Under the pieces are notes generated by a model. The model searched no databases. It was not told where the DNA came from and worked only from the letters and a program-made list of their open reading frames with translations. Shown piece after piece: positions 8,751 through 16,191 of a stretch of DNA of 64,000 nt; the first letter of the stretch is position 1, and the number at the start of each line of letters is the position of its first letter. The position numbers were made by a program, and so were the translations under genes. The stretch comes from Simonsiella sp051414845 (lineage in GTDB: Bacteria; Pseudomonadota; Gammaproteobacteria; Burkholderiales; Neisseriaceae). The DNA is taken from NCBI GenBank assembly GCA_051414845.1, contig CP183313.1:186001-250000 (forward strand). The letters run 5' to 3'.

Positions 8751-8968
8751 TGGATGATTTAGAAAACCGCGTTATGGAGTTGGAAATTCGTTTGGCTTTG
8801 CAAGATGAATTGCTGGCAAGTTTGAACGATACGGTAGCGAAACAGGCGGATTTGCTGGATTTGCAACAGGCGCAGTTGCGTGTGTTGTACGATAAATTCC
8901 AGCAAGGCGCGCAAGATGGTGCGAGTAAGCCGTATAGTTTGGCGGATGAAGTGCCGCCGCATTATTAA
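8750..8968 (+). CDS. slyX: SlyX family protein
   Basis: 72 residues. Heptad-like spacing of leucines through residues 2-50 predicts a coiled coil, then a short tail ending S-L-A-D-E-V-P-P-H-Y. The P-P-H-Y end is the hallmark of SlyX. Its role is unknown in all species. It overlaps the last base of the antiporter stop codon, so translation is likely coupled. Confidence 0.85.
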   Translation: MDDLENRVMELEIRLALQDELLASLNDTVAKQADLLDLQQAQLRVLYDKFQQGAQDGASKPYSLADEVPPHY

Positions 8969-8983
8969 ACAGAAACATAAACA

Positions 8984-9030
8984 TTTGGCCGCCTGAAAAT
9001 CGGATTTGGTTTTCAGGCAGCCAAATGTGT
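8984..9030. terminator. hairpin made of two inverted uptake-sequence copies after slyX
   Basis: CATTTGGCCGCCTGAAAA and TTTTCAGGCAGCCAAATG pair over 18 bp with one mismatch around a 10-base loop. The paired DUS copies probably terminate the antiporter-slyX transcript, as inverted DUS pairs do in Neisseria. Confidence 0.7.
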
Positions 9031-9098
9031 TTCAGGCAGCCTTATATTTTCAGATAGATTGCTAAAATGGCTAGATTGAATTGAGTAAATCAAGCAAT

Positions 9099-9140
9099 AA
9101 AACTTTTCAGGCAGCCTATATAGGCTGCCTGAAAAGTTTT
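9099..9140. terminator. perfect 42-bp palindrome of two fused uptake sequences
   Basis: AAAACTTTTCAGGCAGCCTA joined directly to its exact reverse complement. It lies 13 bases beyond the stop of the minus-strand Spy/CpxP-like gene. The centre is TATA, so there is almost no loop; it may be a weak terminator or a cruciform. Confidence 0.75.
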
Positions 9141-9153
9141 TTATGCTGAAACC

Positions 9154-9735
9154 TTATTTTTTATCAGTAGGTTGTGGCATATGTTGTGGACGTTCATGGT
9201 GCATTTTCATGCGACGTTCTTGGTGCTGCTTTTGGTTGTCCAAGAATTGTTTTTGTTGCGCAGGTGTCAAAACTTGGAACACAGCGTGGCGTGCTTTCAA
9301 ATGTTGCAATTCATGCGCGGCGTGTTGGTTCTCCATTTGCGCACGAGCTTCTTGGCGTTCCGCAATCATTGCGCGCGCTGCTTTTTCGTCAAAAGATTTG
9401 TTGCTAATCAAAGCTTGCTCTTGCGCTTGGCGTTGTTGCATTTTTTGTTGGAACTGCACGCGTTGTTGTTCGTTGTCAGCAGGCTGCGCTGGGCGGTTGG
9501 CTTCCATGATTTGTTTGATTTGTGCTTTTTGTGCGTCGGTCAAATTCAAGCCTTCAAAACCGTGTGGTAAAACGTCTTTGTTGCCGTGATGGTCTTTTTT
9601 GTTGAATTTGCCGTCAAAGTGACGTTGTGCTTGTGGCTGGTTGATATTGTTGCTGGTATTGTCGCCCACTGCAAAAGCAATGCCAGCGCTCATCAAAGCG
9701 GCAACGGTAATAGCGGAAATGGTGCGTTTAGTCAT
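9154..9735 (-). CDS. Spy/CpxP-family periplasmic protein (LTXXQ motif)
   Basis: 193 residues with a Sec signal peptide (about residues 1-22, ending A-F-A). The mature part is helical and very rich in Gln, His and Lys, and has the two family motifs L-T-D-A-Q (about residue 66) and L-T-P-A-Q (about residue 156). Spy and CpxP are periplasmic chaperone-like proteins of envelope stress responses. The His-rich ends (HHGNK, KMHHERPQHMPQP) might bind metal, which is inference. The ATG follows AAGGAACACGAC. It stands alone. Confidence 0.75.
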   Translation of the reverse strand: MTKRTISAITVAALMSAGIAFAVGDNTSNNINQPQAQRHFDGKFNKKDHHGNKDVLPHGFEGLNLTDAQKAQIKQIMEANRPAQPADNEQQRVQFQQKMQQRQAQEQALISNKSFDEKAARAMIAERQEARAQMENQHAAHELQHLKARHAVFQVLTPAQQKQFLDNQKQHQERRMKMHHERPQHMPQPTDKK

Positions 9736-9906
9736 GTCGTGTTCCTTATCGGTATGAAATCAATGAAATCTGTGTTGAGTAGATAGGATGAATTTTACGC
9801 ATTTTGTGCGTTAAATTATGAGATTTCTGCGTAAAGATTGCGCGAAAGTTGGTGGGCAATGTTTTCAGGCTGCTTGAAAAGTGTAAATATTACACATGTA
9901 GGAGTG

Positions 9907-9934
9907 AAAAAAGGACGGCTTAACCGTCCTTTTT
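9907..9934. terminator. terminator after the small unknown gene at 9938
   Basis: AAAAAGGACGG, loop CTTAA, CCGTCCTTTTT: an 11-bp stem that would work in either direction. Confidence 0.85.
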
Positions 9935-9937
9935 AAT

Positions 9938-10255
9938 TTATCGTTGCCAAACCCATTTACCGTCTTTTTTAACCAGTGTTATTTTATCCAATCCTTCTGT
10001 TCCTGCGTAATTGCTATTGAGTTCAATTTTGCAAGAGAAAACACCGTCTGTAAGTGCTGTGCCACCAATGCGAGTACAGTTGTCAGGTACATTTAAATCA
10101 CCGCGAGTCAGAAATTCAGGTTTTACCTTCTTAACTGCAGTTTTTACTGCATTTTTGCTAGGAGGAATTATGGTTACATTATTGTGTGTGAAAAAATGGT
10201 AACAACCGTAGCCAATTGCAGCCATTATAATAAAACCTTTATTTATTTGTATCAT
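9938..10255 (-). CDS. small membrane-anchored protein of unknown function
   Basis: 105 residues. I do not recognise the family. An N-terminal hydrophobic stretch (about residues 8-22) could be an uncleaved anchor, followed by a Lys/Val-rich linker and a small domain with two cysteines (in DNCTRIGG and VFSCKIE) that could form a disulfide in the periplasm. It ends with a strand pattern K-K-D-G-K-W-V-W-Q-R. The gene is AT-rich. It lies just downstream of obg on the same strand and ends in a strong terminator. Confidence 0.6.
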   Translation of the reverse strand: MIQINKGFIIMAAIGYGCYHFFTHNNVTIIPPSKNAVKTAVKKVKPEFLTRGDLNVPDNCTRIGGTALTDGVFSCKIELNSNYAGTEGLDKITLVKKDGKWVWQR

Positions 10256-10294
10256 AAAGTCATCCTTATTGTTTGAAATGTGTGTTATAAAAAA

Positions 10295-11446
10295 TTATTC
10301 CGCTTTAAAAACAGAGGTATCTGTTTTCACTTGTTCCACTTCGGGCAAAGCGTTTGCCGCTTTCGTCGCCTCTTCCGCTTCCGCCAACAAGCGTTTTTTC
10401 TCGTTCAGATATTGATTGATTTGCAGCACCAAATCTTGCGTGCCTTCATGCGTTAATGCACTGATTTTAAACAATCTTGGCGTTTGTATATCAAAGGTAA
10501 AACGGTCGTCGGGCGCAGGATAATCCCAGCCAATCGCTTGCAAAAATTCGTTTTCGCGCTCTTTTGCCGTTTCTTCGTCCAACATATCCAATTTATTCAA
10601 TACCAGCCAACGCGGTTTATCGTATAACTCTTCATCGTATTTACGCAATTCATGGATAATTGCCAACGCCTCGCCAGCCGTGTTCACGCTTTCATCAAAG
10701 GGTGCCAAATCAACCACATGCAACAACAAACCCGTGCGCGACAAATGTTTCAAAAAGCGATGTCCCAAACCTGCGCCTTCCGCCGCGCCTTCAATCAACC
10801 CTGGAATATCCGCCATCACAAAACTGTTGTTTTCGTCCATGCGCACCACGCCCAAATTGGGGTGTAAAGTCGTGAACGGATAATCCGCCACTTTCGGGCG
10901 CGCGGCAGACACGGCGCGAATCAGCGTGGATTTACCAGCATTTGGCATGCCAAGTAAGCCTACATCAGCAAGCACTTTCAACTCCAATTGCAACGTCCGC
11001 GCTTCGCCATCTTCGCCTGGTGTGGATTGTTTGGGCGCACGATTAACCGATGATTTGAAATGAATATTGCCCAAACCGCCTTTGCCGCCACGCGCCACGC
11101 ACACGCGTTGCCCGTGAAAAGTCAAATCGGCAACAATTTCATCGGTGTCCACATCGCGAATCAGCGTGCCAACAGGCATGTGCAATTCAATGTCGTCCGC
11201 GCCTGCGCCGTAGCGGTCGCTGCCGTGTCCTTTTTCGCCGTTTTTCGCTTGGTATTTTTTGACAAAACGGTATTCCACCAATGTGTTTACATTTTCATCG
11301 GCAACCGCCCACACGCTGCCACCGCGCCCGCCGTCGCCACCGTCAGGCCCACCTCGCGGTACGAATTTTTCGCGACGGAAACTGGCTGCACCATTGCCAC
11401 CTTTGCCGCCGACTACTTCAATTTTGGCTTCGTCAATAAATTTCAT
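10295..11446 (-). CDS. obg: GTPase Obg (CgtA)
   Basis: 383 residues. Obg is an essential GTPase that binds the 50S subunit. It has the glycine-rich OBG domain at the N-terminus (G-G-K-G-G-N-G-A-A-S-F-R-R-E-K at 13-27 and G-G-P-D-G-G-D-G-G-R-G-G from 32), then the G domain with G1 G-M-P-N-A-G-K-S-T at 166-174, the D-I-P-G-L-I-E-G-A segment as G3 and N-K-L-D as G4. The C-terminal tail after about residue 345 is acidic and Lys/Glu-rich, as is common. Confidence 0.97.
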   Translation of the reverse strand: MKFIDEAKIEVVGGKGGNGAASFRREKFVPRGGPDGGDGGRGGSVWAVADENVNTLVEYRFVKKYQAKNGEKGHGSDRYGAGADDIELHMPVGTLIRDVDTDEIVADLTFHGQRVCVARGGKGGLGNIHFKSSVNRAPKQSTPGEDGEARTLQLELKVLADVGLLGMPNAGKSTLIRAVSAARPKVADYPFTTLHPNLGVVRMDENNSFVMADIPGLIEGAAEGAGLGHRFLKHLSRTGLLLHVVDLAPFDESVNTAGEALAIIHELRKYDEELYDKPRWLVLNKLDMLDEETAKERENEFLQAIGWDYPAPDDRFTFDIQTPRLFKISALTHEGTQDLVLQINQYLNEKKRLLAEAEEATKAANALPEVEQVKTDTSVFKAE

Positions 11447-11570
11447 GTTTTCTGTGTCTTTCTGTATTTCAAGCAGCCTGAAAAATAGGATTTCAGGCTG
11501 CCTGAAAGAATTTTGCTTGCTAAAAATGGGGCGTATTATAAAGGATTTAGGGAAATTTGTGCGTTTGTTG

Positions 11571-11576
11571 TATAAT
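11571..11576 (+). promoter_or_regulatory. candidate -10 box of the queF promoter
   Basis: TATAAT, 45 bases before the queF riboswitch. No good -35 box is visible at 17 bases, so this is tentative. Confidence 0.45.
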
Positions 11577-11616
11577 GTACTATTTTCGTTTTCAGGCTGC
11601 CTGAAAATATGTTCAA

Positions 11617-11655
11617 TTACGCGGTTCGTAACCCTCCTGTGACAACAAAACTAGG
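11617..11655 (+). promoter_or_regulatory. preQ1-I riboswitch upstream of queF
   Basis: The segment ACGCGGTTCGTAACCCTCC, followed 11 bases later by AAAACTAGG, fits the preQ1 class I aptamer: a short stem, a loop with the ligand-binding cytosine, and an A-rich tail whose C-U-A pairs back into the loop as a pseudoknot. The AGG at the end of the tail is the only ribosome binding site for the ATG at 11666, so ligand binding would hide it and lower translation. The gene downstream makes preQ1, which gives a simple feedback loop. Confidence 0.88.
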
Positions 11656-11665
11656 TGTCTACAAT

Positions 11666-12139
11666 ATGTCTAGAAATTCCGAAGAATTAAACGGTATCAC
11701 ATTACTCGGCAACCAAAAAACCGAATACCGCAGCGACTACGCCCCCGAAGTGCTGGAAGCGTTTGACAACAAACACCCAGGTAACGACTATTTTGTGAAA
11801 TTCGTCTGCCCCGAATTCACCAGTTTATGCCCGATGACGGGGCAACCCGATTTTGCCACGATTGTGATTCGCTACATTCCTGATGTGAAAATGGTGGAAA
11901 GCAAATCGCTGAAACTGTATTTGTTCAGCTTCCGCAATCACGGCGATTTTCACGAAGATTGCGTCAATATCATCATGAAAGATTTGATTCAATTGATGAA
12001 TCCGAAATACATTGAAGTGTTTGGCGAATTTACGCCGCGCGGTGGGATTGTCATTCATCCGTTTGCCAATTTCGGGCGCGAAGGCACGCCGTTTGAACAA
12101 ATGGCACGGGAAAGATTGTTTGCACACGATATGCAGTGA
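11666..12139 (+). CDS. queF: NADPH-dependent 7-cyano-7-deazaguanine reductase
   Basis: 157 residues, the short unimodular type. It reduces the nitrile preQ0 to the amine preQ1 in queuosine biosynthesis. The nucleophilic Cys55 and the general acid Asp62 are both present in S-L-C-P-M-T-G-Q-P-D-F. The QueF motif E-S-K-S-L-K-L-Y is at 78-85, and the H-E-D-C segment follows. I chose the ATG at 11666, just after the riboswitch; the frame is open further upstream but this would cover the aptamer. Confidence 0.97.
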   Translation: MSRNSEELNGITLLGNQKTEYRSDYAPEVLEAFDNKHPGNDYFVKFVCPEFTSLCPMTGQPDFATIVIRYIPDVKMVESKSLKLYLFSFRNHGDFHEDCVNIIMKDLIQLMNPKYIEVFGEFTPRGGIVIHPFANFGREGTPFEQMARERLFAHDMQ

Positions 12140-12204
12140 TGTTTCAGGCAGCCTTTCGCGACGCTACAAAAATTGCAAAGGCTGCCTGAAAATCCAATTT
12201 GTAT

Positions 12205-12210
12205 TATAAT
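12205..12210 (+). promoter_or_regulatory. candidate -10 box for the queuosine precursor transporter
   Basis: TATAAT, about 60 bases upstream of the second riboswitch. No clear -35 element. Confidence 0.4.
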
Positions 12211-12270
12211 TTGCTTTTCCTTTTTCACGGCTGCCCGATGTTTCAGGCAGCCTGAAAAATTTTCTTAACC

Positions 12271-12325
12271 CATGCGGTTCGCAATCCTCCCGCGTCGCGG
12301 CAACAGCCGTGTAACCAAAACTAGG
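12271..12325 (+). promoter_or_regulatory. preQ1-I riboswitch upstream of the yhhQ-type gene, with an inserted hairpin
   Basis: ATGCGGTTCGCAATCCTCCCGCG followed by AACCAAAACTAGG gives the same core as the queF aptamer. Between the stem and the A-rich tail is an extra stem-loop, CGCGGC-AACA-GCCGTG (12295-12310), absent from the queF copy. The AGG of the tail lies 8 bases before the ATG at 12333 and would be the ribosome binding site, so control is probably at translation. Confidence 0.8.
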
Positions 12326-12332
12326 AACTTTT

Positions 12333-13049
12333 ATGCAAAACCCAATCTATCATTTCTCCGACCAACAAAAATCCAAAGCACTGTTTTGGCTGGTTTTATT
12401 TCATATTTTTGTCATCGCTGCCAGCAATTATCTGGTGCAATTTCCGTTTACGATTACGTTGCCAAACGGCTTTGAAGTGCATTCCACTTGGGGCGCGTTG
12501 TCGTTTCCGTTTATCTTTTTGGCGACCGATTTAACCGTGCGCATTTTTGGGCAACGCTTGGCGCGGCGGATTATTTTCTTCGTGATGTTGCCTGCGCTGG
12601 TGTTGTCTTATGTTTTGTCTGTGATTTTCCAAAATGGCGCGTGGACGGGCTTTGGCGCGTTGAGTGAATTTAATCTGTTCGTATTCCGCATTGCGCTGGC
12701 GAGTTTTTCGGCTTATTTGTTTGGGCAACTGATGGATATTTTTGTGTTTAATAAGTTGCGCCAGTTGAAATCTTGGTGGATTGCGCCCACGGCTTCAACC
12801 TTTTTAGGCAATGCGCTCGATACGTTTTTGTTTTTTGCCATTGCGTTTTATGCGAGCGACGACGCGTTTATGGCGGCAAATTGGCAACATATTGCGTTAG
12901 TGGATTATGGTTTTAAACTTGTGATTTGCATGGGTTTATTTGTGCCTGCTTATGGTGTGTTGTTGAGTTTTTTAACCAAGAAATTAACGACTTTGCACCA
13001 GCTGCAGGATGATGTGGTAGAAGCGCAAGAATCATCTGCTACGGTTTAA
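12333..13049 (+). CDS. queuosine precursor transporter (YhhQ/VUT family)
   Basis: 238 residues with six or seven hydrophobic segments. The pattern F-L-A-T-D-L-T-V-R-I-F-G (about residues 63-74) is a conserved motif of the vitamin-uptake transporter (VUT) family to which YhhQ belongs, and the loop D-I-F-V-F-N-K-L-R near residue 135 also fits. YhhQ imports preQ0 and preQ1. The preQ1 riboswitch in front strongly supports this substrate. Together with queF this makes a small queuosine regulon of two separate transcription units. Confidence 0.9.
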   Translation: MQNPIYHFSDQQKSKALFWLVLFHIFVIAASNYLVQFPFTITLPNGFEVHSTWGALSFPFIFLATDLTVRIFGQRLARRIIFFVMLPALVLSYVLSVIFQNGAWTGFGALSEFNLFVFRIALASFSAYLFGQLMDIFVFNKLRQLKSWWIAPTASTFLGNALDTFLFFAIAFYASDDAFMAANWQHIALVDYGFKLVICMGLFVPAYGVLLSFLTKKLTTLHQLQDDVVEAQESSATV

Positions 13050-13112
13050 TCCATATTTTTCAGGCAGCCTGAAATGCTTTTGGCATATTCAGAAAACTCA
13101 AAGCGTAGATAC

Positions 13113-13145
13113 AAGGGGCGGATTTTATATCCGCCTTTTTTTATT
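13113..13145. terminator. terminator after the transporter
   Basis: GGGGCGGAT, loop, ATCCGCC then a long T run. The 13050-13264 gap holds this hairpin and two uptake-sequence copies. Confidence 0.8.
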
Positions 13146-13264
13146 TTCATAGTTTATTCATAAGTTTCAATTTTTTTAAAATAGAGCAGATATGAAATCT
13201 GCCCCTACACCCCTACATAAGAGAAAAATCAGTTTTGCAAAAGTTTCAGGCTGCCTGAAATTTT

Positions 13265-13618
13265 TTATCCGTTTGCTTGCCGTTCAATTTCCACACCCAC
13301 TTCGCGTACATTCGGCAAAATCCCTGGTTTCACAATTTTCACGCGCACCCAGCTGGCGTTGAATTCGTCCAGAATCAAGGCGGTGGTGTATTCGGCGAGA
13401 CTTTCTAGCAACAAAAAATTGCGCTCTTTTAACTCGTCGCGCAAACGTTGGCACACGTCGCCATAATGGATGGTTTGGGCGATGTCGTCGTTGTCTGCTA
13501 CGGCTTGTGGCATGGCGATGTCTAGGTCAAAAACGAGGGTTTGCGTTTGCGTGCGCTCCCAGTCGTATACGCCAATCAGGGTTTCGGCTTTCATGCCATG
13601 CAGGAAAATTTTGTCCAT
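13265..13618 (-). CDS. folB: dihydroneopterin aldolase
   Basis: 117 residues from the ATG at 13618 (MDKIFLHGMKAETLIG). It forms 6-hydroxymethyl-dihydropterin in folate synthesis. Family marks: the start pattern I-x-L-x-G-x-x-x-x-x-x-I-G-V-Y-D-W-E-R, Y-G-D-V (dimer and active-site region) and V-K-I-V-K-P-G with the catalytic lysine near the end. The frame is open a further 174 bases upstream but that part overlaps the divergent plsY start and has no protein-like pattern. The 97-base gap between the two starts must hold both promoters. Confidence 0.93.
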   Translation of the reverse strand: MDKIFLHGMKAETLIGVYDWERTQTQTLVFDLDIAMPQAVADNDDIAQTIHYGDVCQRLRDELKERNFLLLESLAEYTTALILDEFNASWVRVKIVKPGILPNVREVGVEIERQANG

Positions 13619-13715
13619 TTGGTTAAGTTCCGTTAGAATACGCGGTGAGTGCCGCTGAACCGTAAAATATCTTGCGTCGGGGCGTATTGTAAACGAAAAG
13701 ATGGGAGTAGGTTGT

Positions 13716-14741
13716 ATGTTCTTTCTAGAAATTCTGATAGTTGTAGCGGCATATTTGATTGGTTCGCTCTCTGCTGCTCTGATTGTTTCCAAAAAGTTGG
13801 GTATGCCTGACCCGCGCTCTTATGGCTCGGGCAATCCTGGTGCGAGCAATATGTTGCGCAGCGGTCGCAAAGATGCGGCGGCTTGGACTTTGGTGGGCGA
13901 CGCGCTCAAAGGTTTGATTGCGGTGTGGGTTGCGCGCGCGTTTTGTGCGGGCATGGACGACATCGGCGGTGGTGTGGTGGCGTGTGCGGCGATTGCGGTT
14001 GTGATTGGGCATATGTATCCTGTGTTTTTTGGTTTCCGCGGCGGTAAGGGCGTGGCAACGGCTTTGGGCGTATTGTTGGGCATGTCGTTTTGGGTAACAT
14101 TCTGGGTGGTGTTGATTTGGGCTTTGGTGGCTTTGAAATTCCATAAATCTTCGTTGGCAGCTTTGGTTGCCGCAGTGTGCGCGCCATTTGTTACCTTTAT
14201 TGTGTTGCGTGAAGACCACGTTCCATCTTGGGGTTGGGCGATTTTCTTCATTGCGATTTTGGTGATTTATCGCCACAAGGACAACATCAAGCGTTTGTGC
14301 GGCGGCAATGAATTGGAAATTGGCAAAACTGCCAGCAATTATGCAGCAACCAGTGCAGCAACAGTTGCAACTCCTACAAACAATGAGGTTGCTGCGGTAG
14401 TGCAACAAGCCGATGAAGCGGTGGCAGATACGGTTGCCGAAGTGGTTGAACCTGCTGTGAATACTGAAAAAGTGGATGTAGAACCGCTGCCTGAAAAGGA
14501 AGAAGAAATCGACGTTTCGCAAGCTGATTTGCGTGATGGCGATGAATTGGAAGAAGAAGTGATTGCGGCAGCGGTAAAAAATGCCGAAGCAGCGCAACAA
14601 GCGGTAACAGAAGCTGAATTGAGTACACCAGCTGAGCAAGCGGAAGTGGTGGAAGAAGAAGCGGATATTGCGGCGGAAGAAAACGCGGAAGTGAAAGCAC
14701 CGAAAAAACGTGGTCGCAAAAAAGCGACACCTGCTGAATAA
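13716..14741 (+). CDS. plsY: acyl-phosphate glycerol-3-phosphate acyltransferase with a long acidic C-terminal extension
   Basis: PlsY moves an acyl group from acyl-phosphate to glycerol-3-phosphate, the first step of phospholipid synthesis. Residues 1-197 are the usual enzyme with about five membrane segments and its motifs G-S-G-N-P-G-A-S-N (37-45) and G-H-M-Y-P-V-F-F-G-F-R-G-G-K-G-V-A-T (98-115). Most PlsY end near residue 200. Here about 140 more residues follow, rich in Ala, Glu and Val, without membrane segments, ending in a basic A-P-K-K-R-G-R-K-K that looks like an AT-hook. The tail would lie in the cytoplasm. The start at 13716 follows GGGAGTAGG. Confidence 0.93.
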   Translation: MFFLEILIVVAAYLIGSLSAALIVSKKLGMPDPRSYGSGNPGASNMLRSGRKDAAAWTLVGDALKGLIAVWVARAFCAGMDDIGGGVVACAAIAVVIGHMYPVFFGFRGGKGVATALGVLLGMSFWVTFWVVLIWALVALKFHKSSLAALVAAVCAPFVTFIVLREDHVPSWGWAIFFIAILVIYRHKDNIKRLCGGNELEIGKTASNYAATSAATVATPTNNEVAAVVQQADEAVADTVAEVVEPAVNTEKVDVEPLPEKEEEIDVSQADLRDGDELEEEVIAAAVKNAEAAQQAVTEAELSTPAEQAEVVEEEADIAAEENAEVKAPKKRGRKKATPAE

Positions 14742-14819
14742 GCATCAATAGGAATATGCTGCCTGAAAGTTTTTTTAGGCAGCCTATTTTGGTTTCAGGC
14801 TGTCTGAAGGCTCAATGGT

Positions 14820-16115
14820 ATGAATATGATGAAACGCACTTTAAACGACTGGCTCTCTCATTTGGAAACAGCTCATAGCAATGGTTTGATTGATATGGGT
14901 TTGGCACGTATCAATGAAGTGAAACAGCGCATGAATTTGCAGCCTACTTGTCCTGTAATTATGGTGGGCGGCACCAATGGCAAAGGCTCAACTTGTGCCT
15001 TTTTGTCGCGGATATACAGTGAAGCTGGTTATCAAGTCGGTACGCTGACTAGCCCACATTTAATTCGCTTTAATGAGCGCATTACCATCAATACGCAGCC
15101 CGTAAACGATGAAACCATTATTGAATCGTTCGAACGCATTGAAGCGGCGCGCGGTAATGTGTCTTTAACTTATTTTGAATTCAATACCTTGGCTGCGGTG
15201 GATATTTTTCAGGCAGCCAAAGTAGATGTCATGATTTTGGAAGTCGGCTTGGGCGGACGTTTGGATGCGGTCAATATTTTTGATGCCGATTGCGCCATTG
15301 TAACCAGCGTGGATTTAGACCATCAAGCCTATTTGGGCGACACGGTAGAGCAAGTGGCGTTTGAAAAAGCTAGCATTTTCCGTGCGGGCAAACCTGCGAT
15401 TTGCGCGCAAATTCCTGCGCCACACAGTTTAACGCAACACGCTGCGGAAATTGGCACGGAATTATTGTTGTTTAAACAAGATTTTCACTTTGATAAATTA
15501 GAAAATCAGCAATGGTCATTCCGCTTTCATCCTATTTTAGGTAGCCTGAAAGATAAACAGCGCAACCGCAACGCCTTGCCTATGCCTGCTTTGCGTGGTG
15601 CGTATCAATTAAACAACGCAGCATGTGCGCTTGCGGCGATTGAATGTTTAAATTCGCATTTGCCCGTAGACATTGGTGCGATTAAACGTGGTTTATTGTT
15701 GGCGCAAAATATTGGGCGTTTCCAAGTGTTACCAGGTAGACCGCTGACTGTGTTGGACGTAGGACACAATCCACACGCGGCGCGCGCTTTGCGTCAAAGT
15801 TTGATTGCCTTGCCGTTTGCCGAAAAGCGTACCGCCGTCTTCAGCATGTTGTCCGATAAAGACATCGACAGCGTATTGAATATTTTGCATGACCAATTTG
15901 ATGAATGGCTGATTGCACCTTTGGATATGCCGCGTGGGCGCAGCTTGGAAAACATGCAAGACGTGTTTGCGACGCACCATATTCATACAGTACAAAGCTT
16001 TGATAATATTCAGGCTGCCTGCGAATTTGCCTTATCGCATGCTAATGAAAATGATAGAATCGTTGTCTTTGGTTCGTTTCACACCGTTGCCGAAGCGATG
16101 GCTGTTTGTCATTAA
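14820..16115 (+). CDS. folC: bifunctional dihydrofolate synthase / folylpolyglutamate synthase
   Basis: 431 residues. It joins glutamate to dihydropteroate and later to folates. The ATP loop G-G-T-N-G-K-G-S-T is at 50-58, followed by the T-S-P-H-L-I-R-F-N-E-R-I motif and E-V-G-L-G-G-R-L-D-A, all typical of Mur-ligase-related FolC; V-L-D-V-G-H-N-P-H-A-A-R marks the C-terminal domain. Several ATGs lie close together at the start (14820, 14826, 14829). In E. coli folC is followed by dedD-cvpA-purF; here ilvE has come in between and the rest of the order is kept. Confidence 0.96.
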   Translation: MNMMKRTLNDWLSHLETAHSNGLIDMGLARINEVKQRMNLQPTCPVIMVGGTNGKGSTCAFLSRIYSEAGYQVGTLTSPHLIRFNERITINTQPVNDETIIESFERIEAARGNVSLTYFEFNTLAAVDIFQAAKVDVMILEVGLGGRLDAVNIFDADCAIVTSVDLDHQAYLGDTVEQVAFEKASIFRAGKPAICAQIPAPHSLTQHAAEIGTELLLFKQDFHFDKLENQQWSFRFHPILGSLKDKQRNRNALPMPALRGAYQLNNAACALAAIECLNSHLPVDIGAIKRGLLLAQNIGRFQVLPGRPLTVLDVGHNPHAARALRQSLIALPFAEKRTAVFSMLSDKDIDSVLNILHDQFDEWLIAPLDMPRGRSLENMQDVFATHHIHTVQSFDNIQAACEFALSHANENDRIVVFGSFHTVAEAMAVCH

Positions 16116-16191
16116 TTTTCCAGTAGTATTCAGGCAGCCTGAAAAACAAGTTGCAACGTATTTAAAAGAAAAACAGTAAAGGAAACTCATC

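Noticed and set aside
13619..13792. Extended start of folB
   Set aside because: It would overlap the start of the divergent plsY and has no resemblance to FolB.
14374..14748. Long minus-strand frames opposite the plsY tail
   Set aside because: They mirror the repetitive Ala/Glu codons of the plus strand; composition (Leu/Gln/Pro or Ser/Thr/Ala) is typical of shadows.
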